Shown one piece after another: positions 1 to 11,914 of a stretch of 64,000 bases of DNA. The DNA lies in contig NZ_LN555523.1 of NCBI RefSeq assembly GCF_900015215.1, forward strand, positions 378,415-442,414, in the 5' to 3' direction. Both the position numbers and the translations under genes were made by a program. Under the pieces are notes generated by a model that ran no database searches, was not told the DNA's origin, and worked only from the letters and a program-made list of their open reading frames with translations. Positions within the stretch are counted from its first letter, which is position 1. Each line of letters opens with the position of its first letter. The stretch is from Romboutsia ilealis. GTDB taxonomy: Bacteria; Bacillota; Clostridia; Peptostreptococcales; Peptostreptococcaceae.

Positions 1-2215
<2,215 letters not shown>

Positions 2216-2350
2216 CAAAATAAACTTAAAGGTTTATATCGCCAACCAAATCATTATTAAAATATTAATAAGGAAGATTTCGGTTGCTAAAATAAAATGA
2301 TTAATATGTAAATGATATGTAGTTTTCAGAGTACTAACTCTAAAACTTAT

Positions 2351-2424
2351 GCGGGTGTAGCTCAATGGTAGAGTTCCGGCCTTCCAAGCCGGCTGTGAGG
2401 GTTCGATCCCCTTCACCCGCTCCA
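2351..2424 (+). tRNA. tRNA-Gly (anticodon TCC)
   Basis: Complete cloverleaf. The acceptor arm GCGGGTG pairs with CACCCGC, the anticodon stem CCGGC/GCCGG encloses the loop CTTCCAA (anticodon TCC), and the T-arm contains GTTCGATCC. The terminal CCA is encoded. It lies between 23S and 5S, so it is probably processed from the same rRNA precursor. Confidence 0.97.
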
Positions 2425-2439
2425 ACTTAAATAAGATTA

Positions 2440-2556
2440 TGTGGTTATTATAGCAAAGAGGATACACCTGTTCCCATACCGAACACAGAAGTTAAGCTCT
2501 TTAGCGGCAATGGTACTTGGTGGGCGACCGCCTGGGAGAGTAGCACGTAGCCACGT
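2440..2556 (+). rRNA. 5S ribosomal RNA
   Basis: A segment of about 117 nt with the typical 5S core CCCATACCGAACACAGAAGTTAAG and the 3' loop E/helix IV region ending in GGGAGAGTAGCACGTAGCCAC. The terminal helix forms between GTGG near 2441 and CCAC near 2551. It can be extended by flanking AAGATTAT/GTAATCTT, directly before a T-run. Processing ends are approximate. Confidence 0.95.
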
Positions 2557-2562
2557 AATCTT

Positions 2563-2713
2563 TTTTTACGCTTAAGGATATTATAATACTTAAAAAATGT
2601 GGATAAATTCTGAATGTAAGTAATATCAACAAATTGATTTTGAGCGTAAAAAAGATTTTGAGCAACGGACGAAGTCGTTGGCGACATGAGCGAAGCGAAT
2701 TTTTTATTTTTTA
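2563..2713 (+). repeat. Dispersed intergenic element, copy 1 (short form)
   Basis: First of four related elements (others at 16655, 28243, 35383). The head starts TTTTTACGCTTAAG and closes with TTGAGCGTAAAAA, a terminal inverted repeat of about 13 bp. Nested arms GATATTA/TAATATC lie inside, and a perfect DnaA box TGTGGATAA sits at 2598-2606. This copy carries only one variable module (the AACGGACGAAGTCGTTGG unit) before the tail GCGAAGCGAATTTTTT. It begins in the T-run directly after the extended 5S terminal helix. No open reading frame in it looks translated. Confidence 0.85.
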
Positions 2714-2769
2714 TCACCTTTAAAACTTATATTCTATATAATAATAGAAAGACATTAAGAGGTGAGATT

Positions 2770-3207
2770 ATGAAAAACGTATTCAAAGCGACAGAAGAAT
2801 TATTTTTTGATATATTAATAATTGCTTTAGTATCTTTCCTTTATTTTAATTACATTTCTATGAGTGAATTCACGTTACTATTAGGGTTAATATTCAGTTT
2901 TATTTATTTTGGAATAAACTTTTATATAGGATATAAATATAAACTTAAATTTGTAGAATCATTAATTGTAGGCATAATTGGTTCAGGTATGGGAATATTC
3001 TTTATATTTTTTTCACTTTATGCAGAGTTTATTTTAAAAATGCCTAACTTTGCTACTTGGATAGCTATACCTTATTTCATACCTACAATGTCTATTGTTA
3101 AACTATTTTCTATAAACATAAATTATTTATATGCACCAGCTTTAATGATTATAAATATAATTTTAGTTGTAATTGGATCTATTACTAAAAATATTATGAA
3201 TAAATAA
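2770..3207 (+). CDS. Small polytopic membrane protein, unknown function
   Basis: 145 residues. The ATG at 2770 is chosen because AGAGGTGAG lies just upstream; an in-frame upstream ATG at 2686 lies inside the repeat element and has no SD. The protein is almost wholly hydrophobic, with about four membrane-spanning segments (roughly residues 12-34, 36-56, 65-92 and 115-140) separated by short charged loops such as GYKYKLKF. No catalytic motif is visible and I do not recognise a family. It is the first gene after the rRNA operon and lies 62 nt before another small gene on the same strand. An integral membrane protein is well supported; its role is unknown. Confidence 0.7.
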   Translation: MKNVFKATEELFFDILIIALVSFLYFNYISMSEFTLLLGLIFSFIYFGINFYIGYKYKLKFVESLIVGIIGSGMGIFFIFFSLYAEFILKMPNFATWIAIPYFIPTMSIVKLFSININYLYAPALMIINIILVVIGSITKNIMNK

Positions 3208-3269
3208 TCTTTATAAAATAAATACTTATATTATGATATAAAAATATTATATAAAGATTAGGTGATTAT

Positions 3270-3449
3270 ATGTATGAAGTAGAAATGAAATATGCAGACT
3301 TATTTAATTTAGACACTTTAAATTTTACTTGTGAAAACTTTGATATAAATGATAAAGGATATAAATTTGAAAATATCACAATGAATAATTTTATATTAAA
3401 TGATTTGGAAGTTAATAATGAAGATATAGCTTTAATAAAAATTAAGTAA
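3270..3449 (+). CDS. Small acidic hypothetical protein (59 aa)
   Basis: A short reading frame begins MYEVEMKYADLFNLDTLNF and ends at TAA 3447-3449. AGGTGAT precedes the ATG by about 6 nt, and a strong rho-independent terminator follows the stop immediately, so it looks like a real last gene of a transcript. The product is soluble, rich in Asn, Asp, Glu and Ile, with no membrane segment or recognisable domain. Codon use matches its neighbours. Family unknown. Confidence 0.6.
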   Translation: MYEVEMKYADLFNLDTLNFTCENFDINDKGYKFENITMNNFILNDLEVNNEDIALIKIK

Positions 3450-3450
3450 A

Positions 3451-3474
3451 ACAGCCATTTGGCTGTATTTTTTT
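3451..3474 (+). terminator. Rho-independent terminator
   Basis: Stem ACAGCC/GGCTGT with loop ATTT, followed by ATTTTTTT. It ends the transcript of the 59-residue gene and separates it from the helicase operon. Confidence 0.85.
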
Positions 3475-3521
3475 GCGTAATATAAATTTTAATTAACTTT
3501 AAGAATTAAAAATTTTCGATA

Positions 3522-3530
3522 TGATATAAT
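3522..3530 (+). promoter_or_regulatory. Extended -10 promoter of the helicase/addBA operon
   Basis: TGATATAAT is an extended -10 (TGnTATAAT) 33 nt before the first start codon at 3563. The -35 region is weak, as expected for extended -10 promoters. No other clear promoter was seen between here and 15681, so the five downstream genes may share it. Confidence 0.5.
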
Positions 3531-3562
3531 TACAATATGATAATGAAAAATAGAGGTGTTTA

Positions 3563-5467
3563 ATGAAATATTTGTTTAAAGAAAATAATAATAAAATTAA
3601 ATCGAATAAAGTGCTTGATTCATATAAAAAGTTATTAAATGAAACTAATAATCGATCCAGAGGCATAATGATTTTGGTTCCCAATGCGACAGTAAAATTA
3701 AAATATGAAAGAGCATTAAATATAGATATAAGTGAAGAATTAAATATAAATACATATATTGGCTTTATTAAAAAAGAGATAATAAAGTTTTGGCCTTTAA
3801 TTACCGAACAGTGCAATAAAATTATAAATAAATCTATATCCCCTAGATTTATTCCAAGTAGTTTATCTGAATATATAATAATAAATAAGGTCAATGATCA
3901 AAGAAATACTAATGGATATTTTCAAGATATTACAGGAACCAATAGAAGTATTTCAAATAGTATAATTAATAATATAAATAAGGCAGCATTAGCTTTAATA
4001 GATTTTCAAGATATAGGAGAAAAGATTTACTTATCTAAAAAAAATAAAGATAGTATAATGCGATTTTCTTATAGTCAAATGGATGAAATAATAGACTATT
4101 ATATAAGTAAATTATTGGAAAATTCTATGATAGATAATGCAATAACTATATATTTATATACAAATTACTTAATAAATGATGAGAGATATATAAAGTACTT
4201 AAATCAAGAAATTAAATACCTTATAGTAGATAGTTTAGAATGTTGTAGTAATGCTGAAGTTGATTTTATAAATTTATTATCAAATTACACTCTAGATACC
4301 TATATTTATTTCAATAAAACTAATGATTATTCAGTATTTTATAATATAGATATGGAATACATTTATGAAAATATAATAAATAAGATTGAAGATAACAGCA
4401 ATAGTATAAATTCAATAAAAGAGATAGACAATATAAATTTATCTGATATATATTTGTTGCCGGCAGAAGTTAAATTAAATGAATCTAGCCAACTGTATAG
4501 TGAGATGATTGATGAAGTTACAAGTAAAGTTATTGAACTTGTAAATAACGGGATAAGCTTGAAGGATATAGCTATTATATCACCAATAAACAATACTATA
4601 TTAGATTATCAAATTAAAAATATTCTAAATCGTAATAAAATAAATGTTTTTAATACTAAGAAAAATAATAAAATAATAGATTATCCATACTCAAATGCTT
4701 TAGTAGTTGCTACATGTATTTTTTATGGATATGAAGATTATATAAAAGAAGATGAGTATATAAGTTTTATAGAAATCTTATTTAATGTAAATAGGATACA
4801 AGCATATAAAATATATAGAAATAAAGAAGAAGATAACGGTTATAAGAACTTAGAACAATATATAATATCTAAAAGAAGTGAAAAACTAAAAATAAGTGAA
4901 TTTTTAATAAAGTTTTATATAGATAAAATGTTAAACCTTAAAGAAGGAATAAAAAATGTAGATGTATGCAAAAACATAATTTATGAAAGTGAAGCATTTA
5001 TAGAAAATATAAAATTATTAGGTATTAATAACAATAAAGAAGAGGAGAGAGTATTTATAGAAGTACTTAAAACTACTATAAATGACTATTATAGAATTTC
5101 TGATATAGCTGATTTAAAAGAGTCTAATAGCATTATTTTAACAACTCCTTACTCATATATATCTTATGATATAAATAGACCTATTCAAATTTGGGTGGAT
5201 ATAGGAAGTAATGCTTGGAGTATGAAAATAGAAAAAGATATAAGTAATTTAATTGTTCTTAGAAAATCATTTAAAGAAAAGCAAATATATACAAATGAAA
5301 TGGAAGAATACTATAAGAAATATTATTTATACAATCTAATATATAATTTGCTTATAAATGCAAAAGAAGTGTATGCATATAAGAGTGAATATACAGTAAA
5401 TGGTTATATACAAGAAAGTATATTATATAGTATATTATTAAAATTAGTATCTAAGGGAGATGTTTAA
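3563..5467 (+). CDS. Degenerate SF1 helicase-like protein (AddB/RecC-like), no nuclease domain
   Basis: 634 residues, ATG start with GAGGTG upstream. The order of segments recalls an AddB-type helicase fold: an early strand IMILVPNATVKLKYERAL like the AddB segment ILLVPEQYTFEMEKRM, then NTYIGFIKKEI at the motif Ia position, then YLIVDSLECCSNAEVDFI where a Walker B motif would sit, then DIAIISPINN. The N-terminus lacks a Walker A GxGKS/T and the Walker B acid pair is lost, so ATPase activity is unlikely. There is no C-terminal nuclease or Fe-S cysteine set. The stop overlaps the next start by one base (TAATG), indicating translational coupling to the active helicase. By analogy with RecC or inactive AddB subunits it may be a scaffold or DNA-scanning partner. 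That is inference; the remote similarity should be tested by profile search. Confidence 0.6.
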   Translation: MKYLFKENNNKIKSNKVLDSYKKLLNETNNRSRGIMILVPNATVKLKYERALNIDISEELNINTYIGFIKKEIIKFWPLITEQCNKIINKSISPRFIPSSLSEYIIINKVNDQRNTNGYFQDITGTNRSISNSIINNINKAALALIDFQDIGEKIYLSKKNKDSIMRFSYSQMDEIIDYYISKLLENSMIDNAITIYLYTNYLINDERYIKYLNQEIKYLIVDSLECCSNAEVDFINLLSNYTLDTYIYFNKTNDYSVFYNIDMEYIYENIINKIEDNSNSINSIKEIDNINLSDIYLLPAEVKLNESSQLYSEMIDEVTSKVIELVNNGISLKDIAIISPINNTILDYQIKNILNRNKINVFNTKKNNKIIDYPYSNALVVATCIFYGYEDYIKEDEYISFIEILFNVNRIQAYKIYRNKEEDNGYKNLEQYIISKRSEKLKISEFLIKFYIDKMLNLKEGIKNVDVCKNIIYESEAFIENIKLLGINNNKEEERVFIEVLKTTINDYYRISDIADLKESNSIILTTPYSYISYDINRPIQIWVDIGSNAWSMKIEKDISNLIVLRKSFKEKQIYTNEMEEYYKKYYLYNLIYNLLINAKEVYAYKSEYTVNGYIQESILYSILLKLVSKGDV

Positions 5468-7677
5468 TGAATAATATAAACTACAGAGAGGACCAACTAC
5501 CTATAATATCTTATGAAAATGGTACTATGGCAGTACCAGCAGTACCAGGTGCAGGTAAAACATTTATAGTTACAAACTTAGTTGCCAAGTTATTATGTGA
5601 AAATAAACATAAGGGCGGAAAAATACTTATACTAACTTATATGAATAGTGCAGTAAGTAATTTTAAGGGAAGAATAAAGAAGATACTTCAAGATAATGAA
5701 ATAAAAGAGGAAAGCTCATATGAAGTTATGACAATACATAGTTTGGCAGTAAAAATAATTAAAGAGAAACCAGAAATAGTAATGTTAAATGATGAATTTA
5801 ATATAGCTGATGATTTACAAAAAAATATTATACTAAATGAATGTATAAATAATTTTAAACTAAATGGCGGGCAAAGAGCATTTGTATGGTTTTTAAAAGA
5901 TCAAAAAGATAATGAATGGAAAGATAGAATGTTAGATGCTTGGGAAAATGGATTTTATGACCTTGTAGGAAATGCTATAGGTGAATTAAAATATAATGAC
6001 ATTTCTCCATTTGACTTAGAAAAAATTATAGATAGTGATTATAAAGGAATATTAAAAATAATTTTACCTATATATAAGGATTACGATAGAAAGTTAAAGC
6101 AATATGGATTATTAGATTATGATGATATATTAATATTAGCTCACAAGGCTTTAACCTTAGATGAAGGATTAAGAAATAAGTTTCAATCTAGATATAAATA
6201 CATATTTGAAGATGAATGCCAGGACTCAAATGAAATACAAGGGAAAATAATAAAATTAATATCTAAAGAAAATAATAATTTGGTAAGAGTTGGAGATGTA
6301 AATCAAAGTATAACAGGTACATTTTCATCCTCAGATCCAAAATATTTTAAAGAGTTTATAAGAGAAGCAGATAATTGTTTTAGGATGGACATGTCTAACA
6401 GGAGCTCTAAAGATATTATAGATTTAGCAAATAGACTTGTAAAATATGTTACAAAAGAGTTTAATCAGATAGAGTGCAGAGAAGCTTTAGAATCTATGGA
6501 TATAAAAACAGTTCCTGAAAATATGGGTTATAAAGAAAATCCAAAGCCTGACGTGTATAGTATAAATACTAAAAGATATATTACTTGGAAAGATGAAGTA
6601 GAGAAAACTGTAATATATGCCAAGAATATAAAGAAAAAATATCCTGATAAAAGTATAGGTATATTAGTTCCATATAATGAACAAATTACACAAGTTGCAA
6701 GGGTATTAATTGATAATAATTTGGAGTTTGAAGAATTAGGACCAAATTCATTAAATAAGAGAAAGATGTTAGTTAATATATCATATATAATAGATTTTAT
6801 ATTAAATTGTGATGATATAGAAAAGCTTATATTAGCTTTAGATAAAGTTTTTATACATACAGATAATGAGGCAGGAAAATCAGATTTTTTAGAATTAATA
6901 AAATGTTATACAACAGAAGAACTTATATATAACGAAAGTAATAAAGACTTGATAATAGATACAAATAGTGATGTGTATAAGAGCTATATAAAAGGAATAA
7001 ATGCTATTAAAGAAATATTAGAATATCCTATAACAAGATTAGATTTATTAATTTTATTTATTGGAGAAAAATTAGAGTTAGAAAAAGAAGATAGAGCAGT
7101 GATTGATTATGTATCCTTTTATATAAAATATTTATCGTTAGAAAATACAAATATGTCTCTTATAGATGTATATGAAATAATATCAAATACTAAAAATAGA
7201 GTATTTAACTATATTATAGATGTAGTATATGAAATGAATGGATATGAGCCAGAGCCAGGAAGTATAACAGTATGCAATTATCATAAGTCAAAAGGTTTAG
7301 AATGGGATTGTGTATTTTTATTAGGGCTTGTACAATATAATTTTCCAGATAATACAGGACAAAAGTTTCAAAGTGATAGATGGTATCTAAAAGATAGATA
7401 TAAAAACCCAATAGCCATAGTAAAGTCAGAAATAGATAATATATTAAATAAGAGCGTGGATATAGACTATATGTATCAAAGTAAAATAGATGTCATAAAT
7501 GAAAAAATAAGATTGTTATACGTTGGAATAACAAGAGCTAAGGAAATGTTAATATTATCATGTAGTTCGTATAAAGATGAAACTGAAATTGGTAAGAAAA
7601 ATAAGGAACAAAAACCATCTATATATATAAATGAACTGGAAAAACATATTCAACAAAAAAGAAGTATAAAAGCTTAA
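5467..7677 (+). CDS. UvrD/Rep-family SF1A DNA helicase
   Basis: 736 residues with a complete helicase motif set. Walker A is AVPGAGKT at residues 25-32, motif Ia is ILTYMNSAVSNFKGR, and motif Ic is TIHSLA. Motif II is DECQ at 249-252, motif III is VGDVNQSITG, motif V is NYHKSKGLEWD, and motif VI is YVGITRAKE near 685-693. Such enzymes are ATP-dependent 3'-5' translocases. It ends without the C-terminal nuclease domain of AddA, but a free nuclease is encoded 21 nt downstream. It starts one base inside the stop of the preceding degenerate helicase gene. The three genes together look like an AddAB complex divided into separate chains. A role in DNA end processing is likely; its specific function is inferred. 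Confidence 0.88.
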   Translation: MNNINYREDQLPIISYENGTMAVPAVPGAGKTFIVTNLVAKLLCENKHKGGKILILTYMNSAVSNFKGRIKKILQDNEIKEESSYEVMTIHSLAVKIIKEKPEIVMLNDEFNIADDLQKNIILNECINNFKLNGGQRAFVWFLKDQKDNEWKDRMLDAWENGFYDLVGNAIGELKYNDISPFDLEKIIDSDYKGILKIILPIYKDYDRKLKQYGLLDYDDILILAHKALTLDEGLRNKFQSRYKYIFEDECQDSNEIQGKIIKLISKENNNLVRVGDVNQSITGTFSSSDPKYFKEFIREADNCFRMDMSNRSSKDIIDLANRLVKYVTKEFNQIECREALESMDIKTVPENMGYKENPKPDVYSINTKRYITWKDEVEKTVIYAKNIKKKYPDKSIGILVPYNEQITQVARVLIDNNLEFEELGPNSLNKRKMLVNISYIIDFILNCDDIEKLILALDKVFIHTDNEAGKSDFLELIKCYTTEELIYNESNKDLIIDTNSDVYKSYIKGINAIKEILEYPITRLDLLILFIGEKLELEKEDRAVIDYVSFYIKYLSLENTNMSLIDVYEIISNTKNRVFNYIIDVVYEMNGYEPEPGSITVCNYHKSKGLEWDCVFLLGLVQYNFPDNTGQKFQSDRWYLKDRYKNPIAIVKSEIDNILNKSVDIDYMYQSKIDVINEKIRLLYVGITRAKEMLILSCSSYKDETEIGKKNKEQKPSIYINELEKHIQQKRSIKA

Positions 7678-7698
7678 TATAAAGAGAGGTTACAAGTT

Positions 7699-8481
7699 TT
7701 GAATAATAAACTAAAGTATTTTATATATAGTCAAAACTCAATTAATACTTATAAATCTTGTCCTACAAAATTTAAATATAAGTATATAGATAAAATAAAT
7801 TGGAAGTATGATGATATAGAAAGTAGAGAATATTACGATAGCTTAAAAGTAGGAAGTGAATTTCACCTGTTATGTGAAAGATACTTTAATAATATTCCAT
7901 TAGGGATAAATGAAAATACCAATCCTAAGTTTAAAAAATGGATAGATAAAATCAAAAAATTATTACCTATGAACAATAGTGATGATAAAATTTATCTACC
8001 AGAATATGAAGTTAGATTGAATTTATATGGTAATATAATAACTGCAAAATATGATTTAATAATTATAGATAAAGATAATATAGAAATATGGGATTGGAAA
8101 ACTGAAAATGTAAAATTAGAATATAAGAATGTTAAAGATAGAATTCAGACTATAGTTTATATGCTTTTAGCAAAAGAGGTAGTGTGTAAAATATTTAATT
8201 TAAATATAAGTACAAATAACATAAAGATGAAATACTACCAACCACAATATGATGATATGCCAATAGAGATTGTATATAATCAGGAAAAACATGAACTTAA
8301 TAAATCTAATATAGTTAGATATATAGATATGATAAAAAATACAAATTACGAAGAAAATGATAAATATAAATACCAACTTACTAGAAATGATAGACATTGT
8401 AAGTTTTGTGAATTTAATAAGCTATGTAATAGACAAGATGTAGATTATAGCATATTTGAGGAGGACGTGTATGAGTGTTAA
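7699..8481 (+). CDS. PD-(D/E)XK nuclease with probable 4Fe-4S cluster (Cas4/AddB-C-terminal type)
   Basis: 260 residues; TTG start at 7699 with GAGAGGT 8 nt upstream. The nuclease core is visible: H in GSEFHLLCERYF, D119 in AKYDLIII, D132-W133-K134 in the IEIWDWKTE strand, and the helix motif QTIVYMLL. Cysteines C21, C234, C237 and C243 show the C-n-CxxCx5C spacing that holds a 4Fe-4S cluster in AddB and Cas4 nucleases. The SxINTYKSCPxxFKYKY opening is typical of that nuclease module. The gene overlaps addB by 11 nt, so it is translated with the recombination operon. No Cas genes or CRISPR array are near, which argues against Cas4. It probably supplies the nuclease activity missing from the two upstream helicase-like proteins. 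Confidence 0.85.
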   Translation: MNNKLKYFIYSQNSINTYKSCPTKFKYKYIDKINWKYDDIESREYYDSLKVGSEFHLLCERYFNNIPLGINENTNPKFKKWIDKIKKLLPMNNSDDKIYLPEYEVRLNLYGNIITAKYDLIIIDKDNIEIWDWKTENVKLEYKNVKDRIQTIVYMLLAKEVVCKIFNLNISTNNIKMKYYQPQYDDMPIEIVYNQEKHELNKSNIVRYIDMIKNTNYEENDKYKYQLTRNDRHCKFCEFNKLCNRQDVDYSIFEEDVYEC

Positions 8482-11400
8482 ATTCATATTGGGTAGAGGA
8501 GGAAGTGGAAAGTCTACCTATATGTTAGATAAAATAAAAGAAAGAGTACAAGATAATGAAATTTCTCCTGTAATCCTTTTAGTACCAGAACAGTACACAT
8601 TCGAAATGGAAAAAAGAATGAGTAGATTATTTATAGGGGAGCAAAAAGATAAATATTTAAGATCTAGAGTACTAAGTTTTAAGACTATGAGTGAAATAGT
8701 CTTTTCTAACGTGGGAGGATTAACAGATGTTAATATAAATTCTAGTGGTAAGGCTATGATAACATATAGAGCTATAGAAAGTGCTAGTAATGAGTTGGAG
8801 ATATTTTCAAAGTCAGCGTCTCAACCTGGATTTGTAAATTCAATATCTGAAGTTATAAGTGAGATGAAGCAATACAACATAAGTTATGAAAGATTAGAAA
8901 CTTTAGCTCAAGAGGTTGATAATGAAACTTTAAAATTAAAGCTAAAGGATTTAAGCAAAATATATAAACAATTTGAAGAAAAGTTACATGAAAATTATAT
9001 AGACTCTCAAGATATGTTAAATTCATTAGCAGAAAAAATAGATAGTTGCGATTATTTTAAAGATTCTTATATATACATAGATGAATTTACTGGATTTACA
9101 CCAAATCAGTATAGGGTATTAAGAACAATATTCAATAAAGCTAAAGAAGTAAATATAAGCTTAACTGTAGATAATCCAGGTCTAATTACATATAGCAAAA
9201 GTGATGCATTCTCTAGAACTAAATTTACATATGCAAAGATAGTTAAAATGTGTAATGAAGAAGGAATAAAACTATTACCTTCTATTGATTTAAATAAAGA
9301 AGTTTTGCCTAGATTTGAAAATAGTAAAGAATTACAGCATTTAGAGAGATATTATAATTCTTATCCATATAAAGTATATGAAGAAAAAACTAAAAACATA
9401 TATATAAAAGAATTCAACAACTTATATTCTGAAGTAGAACAAGTAGCAAAGGAAATAATAGAGTTAGTAAGAGATAAAAATATAAGATATAGAGATATAA
9501 CTGTTGCAACTAGAGATTTAAATAAATACGATTTCTTAGTTCACTCTATATTTAATGAATATAATATACCGAACTTTATAGATAAAAAAAGGGAAGCTAA
9601 AACAAATCCTATAATAGTGCTTATTATATCTGCACTTGAAATGAAAAGCAGAAAATATAGTTATGAGACTATGTTTAGATATTTAAAAAGTGGACTTATA
9701 GGAATTGAGAAAGATGATATAAGCTTACTTGAAAATTATGTACTAGCTAATGGAATTAAGGGTAAAAAATGGTTTGAAGATAAATGGGAATATAGGCTAT
9801 ACCATAATATAGTAGCTGATGAAAATGACTATGAAGTAGAAGTAAGAGAAAAAGTTAATGAAATAAGAGATAACGTATTAAGACCTATAATTAAATTACA
9901 AGAAAAATTAAAAGGTAAAAATAAAGTAAAAGATATTTGTAGATATGTATATGAATTTTTACTTGATATAAATATGCCAGAAACTATAGAAAAACTTATA
10001 AATAAATTTAAAGATAAAGGTGAATTAGATATAGCTAATCAATATTCTCAAGTATTTAATATAGTGGTAGAAATACTTGATCAAATGGTAGAAATAATGG
10101 GAGATGAAAATATATCTTTAGATAAATTTGTAAAGCTTATAAGTTTAGGTTTTGATGAATATGAATTAGGATTAGTACCTCCAAGTATAGACCAAGTCCT
10201 TGTAAGTAGTGTAGATAGAATGAAAAATTCAAATACAAAATACCTTTATCTAATAGGAACAACGGATGGAACATTTCCACTAATAGCTAAAGATAATGGA
10301 CTATTAAGTGATAATGATAGAGAAAATTTAGGTAAGAAAGGTGTAGAGGTAGATATAGACAGTAAAACTAGAACTTTTGAAGAACAATTTTTAGTTTATA
10401 AAGCACTAACATCTGCGAGTGAAAATTTAATAATAACTTATCCTATAGCTGACCATGAAGGTAAAACTTTAAGACCTTCTGTTATAATATCTAGATTAAA
10501 GAAGTTATTCCCTAATGTAGATAATCAAAGTTATTTAATAGAAGAAGATAATAATTCGAACGAATATACTTTAAATAAGATAACAACTAAAGCACCAACT
10601 TTTAATGAACTTATAAATAAAATAAAAGAATTTGATGATACAAAAGAAATAAATGATATTTGGCTAGATGTATATAGATATTATATAACTGATGAAGAGT
10701 ATAAAGAAATAGCTAAGAACGTAATAACTGGATTAACATATACAAATCAGGTACAAAAAGTAGAAGAAGAAAAGATAAATAAATTATATGATAATAAAAC
10801 TCTTAGTGTATCAAGGCTAGAAACTTATGCAAGATGTCCATTTGCTTATTTTATGCAATATGGATTAAAAGCAAAAGAACGAAAAGAATACTCATTTACA
10901 GCTCCTGACTTAGGTACATTCATACATAATATATTAGACACATTCTCTAAGAATATGGAAAAGGATAGATTAACTTGGAGAAACATAAGTGAAGACTATA
11001 TAATAGAACAAGTTTCAAGAATAGTTGAGAATATAGTGTCTAAGGTTCCAGGATATATTCTTGAGAGTTCATCAAGATATAGATACTTAGCATATAGATT
11101 AAAGAAAATGCTTATATCTGCAATAACTATAATAAGTGAACAAATAAAACAAGGATCATTTGAACCAAGCGATTACGAGGTAGATTTTGGAGTATATGGA
11201 AAATATCCTCCTATAAAAATAATATTAACTAATGGAGAAGAAATAAATCTAAGGGGGCAAATTGACAGAATAGATGAATTTAAAAATGAAGAAGGAAAAT
11301 ATATAAGAATAGTTGACTATAAATCTAGCAAAAGAGACTTAAGTTTAACTGATATATACCACGGATTACAACTTCAATTATTAGTATACCTAGATGCAAT

Positions 11401-11914
11401 ATTAGAAAGTAATGTAGGTTTAAAACCGGCAGGAATATTATACTCATCAATAGACGACCCGATAGCTAAATTTGATGAAAATAAAGATGATGATGAAATA
11501 AGAGAAGAAATTCTTAAAAAATTAAAGATGCAAGGGTTACTTATAAAAGACGCTAACATAATAAAGGAAATGGATAAGTCCTTAGCAAATGGGGAGAGAA
11601 GTACATCTTTAGTTATACCAGCAAATTTAAATAAAGATGGAAGTTTAGGTAGAAATACAAAAGGTGTAAGTATTGAAGAGTTTGAAGTAATAAGAAAGTA
11701 TGTAAAAGAAACTATAAAAGATATATGTGAAGATATGCTTGATGGAAACATAAGTATAGCTCCTTACAAAAATAAAGATAAAAATTCATGTGAGTTTTGT
11801 GTGTACTCGTCAGTATGCCAGTTTGATAGTAGCTTAAAGGATAATAAATATAAAATAATCAATAAAAAAAGCGATGATGAAATAATAAGAATGATGAAGG
11901 GAGAGATTGAATAA
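8471..11914 (+). CDS. addB: ATP-dependent helicase/nuclease subunit B
   Basis: 1147 residues from the ATG at 8471, which has GAGGAGG 5 nt upstream; an in-frame ATG 15 nt earlier lacks a usable SD. Walker A GRGGSGKS lies at residues 8-15, followed by the family segment ILLVPEQYTFEMEKRMS. The C-terminal nuclease has GQIDRIDEF and DYK at 949-951. The iron-sulfur cysteines are C789 (YARCPFAYF), C1107, C1110 and C1116 (CEFCVYSSVC). AddAB resects double-strand breaks until it meets a Chi site and then loads RecA. Length is normal for the family. The start overlaps the upstream nuclease gene and the stop overlaps addA by one base, so this is one operon. Confidence 0.97.
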   Translation: MSVKFILGRGGSGKSTYMLDKIKERVQDNEISPVILLVPEQYTFEMEKRMSRLFIGEQKDKYLRSRVLSFKTMSEIVFSNVGGLTDVNINSSGKAMITYRAIESASNELEIFSKSASQPGFVNSISEVISEMKQYNISYERLETLAQEVDNETLKLKLKDLSKIYKQFEEKLHENYIDSQDMLNSLAEKIDSCDYFKDSYIYIDEFTGFTPNQYRVLRTIFNKAKEVNISLTVDNPGLITYSKSDAFSRTKFTYAKIVKMCNEEGIKLLPSIDLNKEVLPRFENSKELQHLERYYNSYPYKVYEEKTKNIYIKEFNNLYSEVEQVAKEIIELVRDKNIRYRDITVATRDLNKYDFLVHSIFNEYNIPNFIDKKREAKTNPIIVLIISALEMKSRKYSYETMFRYLKSGLIGIEKDDISLLENYVLANGIKGKKWFEDKWEYRLYHNIVADENDYEVEVREKVNEIRDNVLRPIIKLQEKLKGKNKVKDICRYVYEFLLDINMPETIEKLINKFKDKGELDIANQYSQVFNIVVEILDQMVEIMGDENISLDKFVKLISLGFDEYELGLVPPSIDQVLVSSVDRMKNSNTKYLYLIGTTDGTFPLIAKDNGLLSDNDRENLGKKGVEVDIDSKTRTFEEQFLVYKALTSASENLIITYPIADHEGKTLRPSVIISRLKKLFPNVDNQSYLIEEDNNSNEYTLNKITTKAPTFNELINKIKEFDDTKEINDIWLDVYRYYITDEEYKEIAKNVITGLTYTNQVQKVEEEKINKLYDNKTLSVSRLETYARCPFAYFMQYGLKAKERKEYSFTAPDLGTFIHNILDTFSKNMEKDRLTWRNISEDYIIEQVSRIVENIVSKVPGYILESSSRYRYLAYRLKKMLISAITIISEQIKQGSFEPSDYEVDFGVYGKYPPIKIILTNGEEINLRGQIDRIDEFKNEEGKYIRIVDYKSSKRDLSLTDIYHGLQLQLLVYLDAILESNVGLKPAGILYSSIDDPIAKFDENKDDDEIREEILKKLKMQGLLIKDANIIKEMDKSLANGERSTSLVIPANLNKDGSLGRNTKGVSIEEFEVIRKYVKETIKDICEDMLDGNISIAPYKNKDKNSCEFCVYSSVCQFDSSLKDNKYKIINKKSDDEIIRMMKGEIE

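Noticed and set aside
2234..2717. Minus-strand frames over the tRNA-Gly and 5S region
   Set aside because: They cover tRNA and rRNA sequence and have no ribosome-binding sites.
7699..8481. Cas4 nuclease of a CRISPR system
   Set aside because: The fold and cysteines fit Cas4 as well, but no cas genes or repeat-spacer array occur, and the gene is embedded in an addBA operon.
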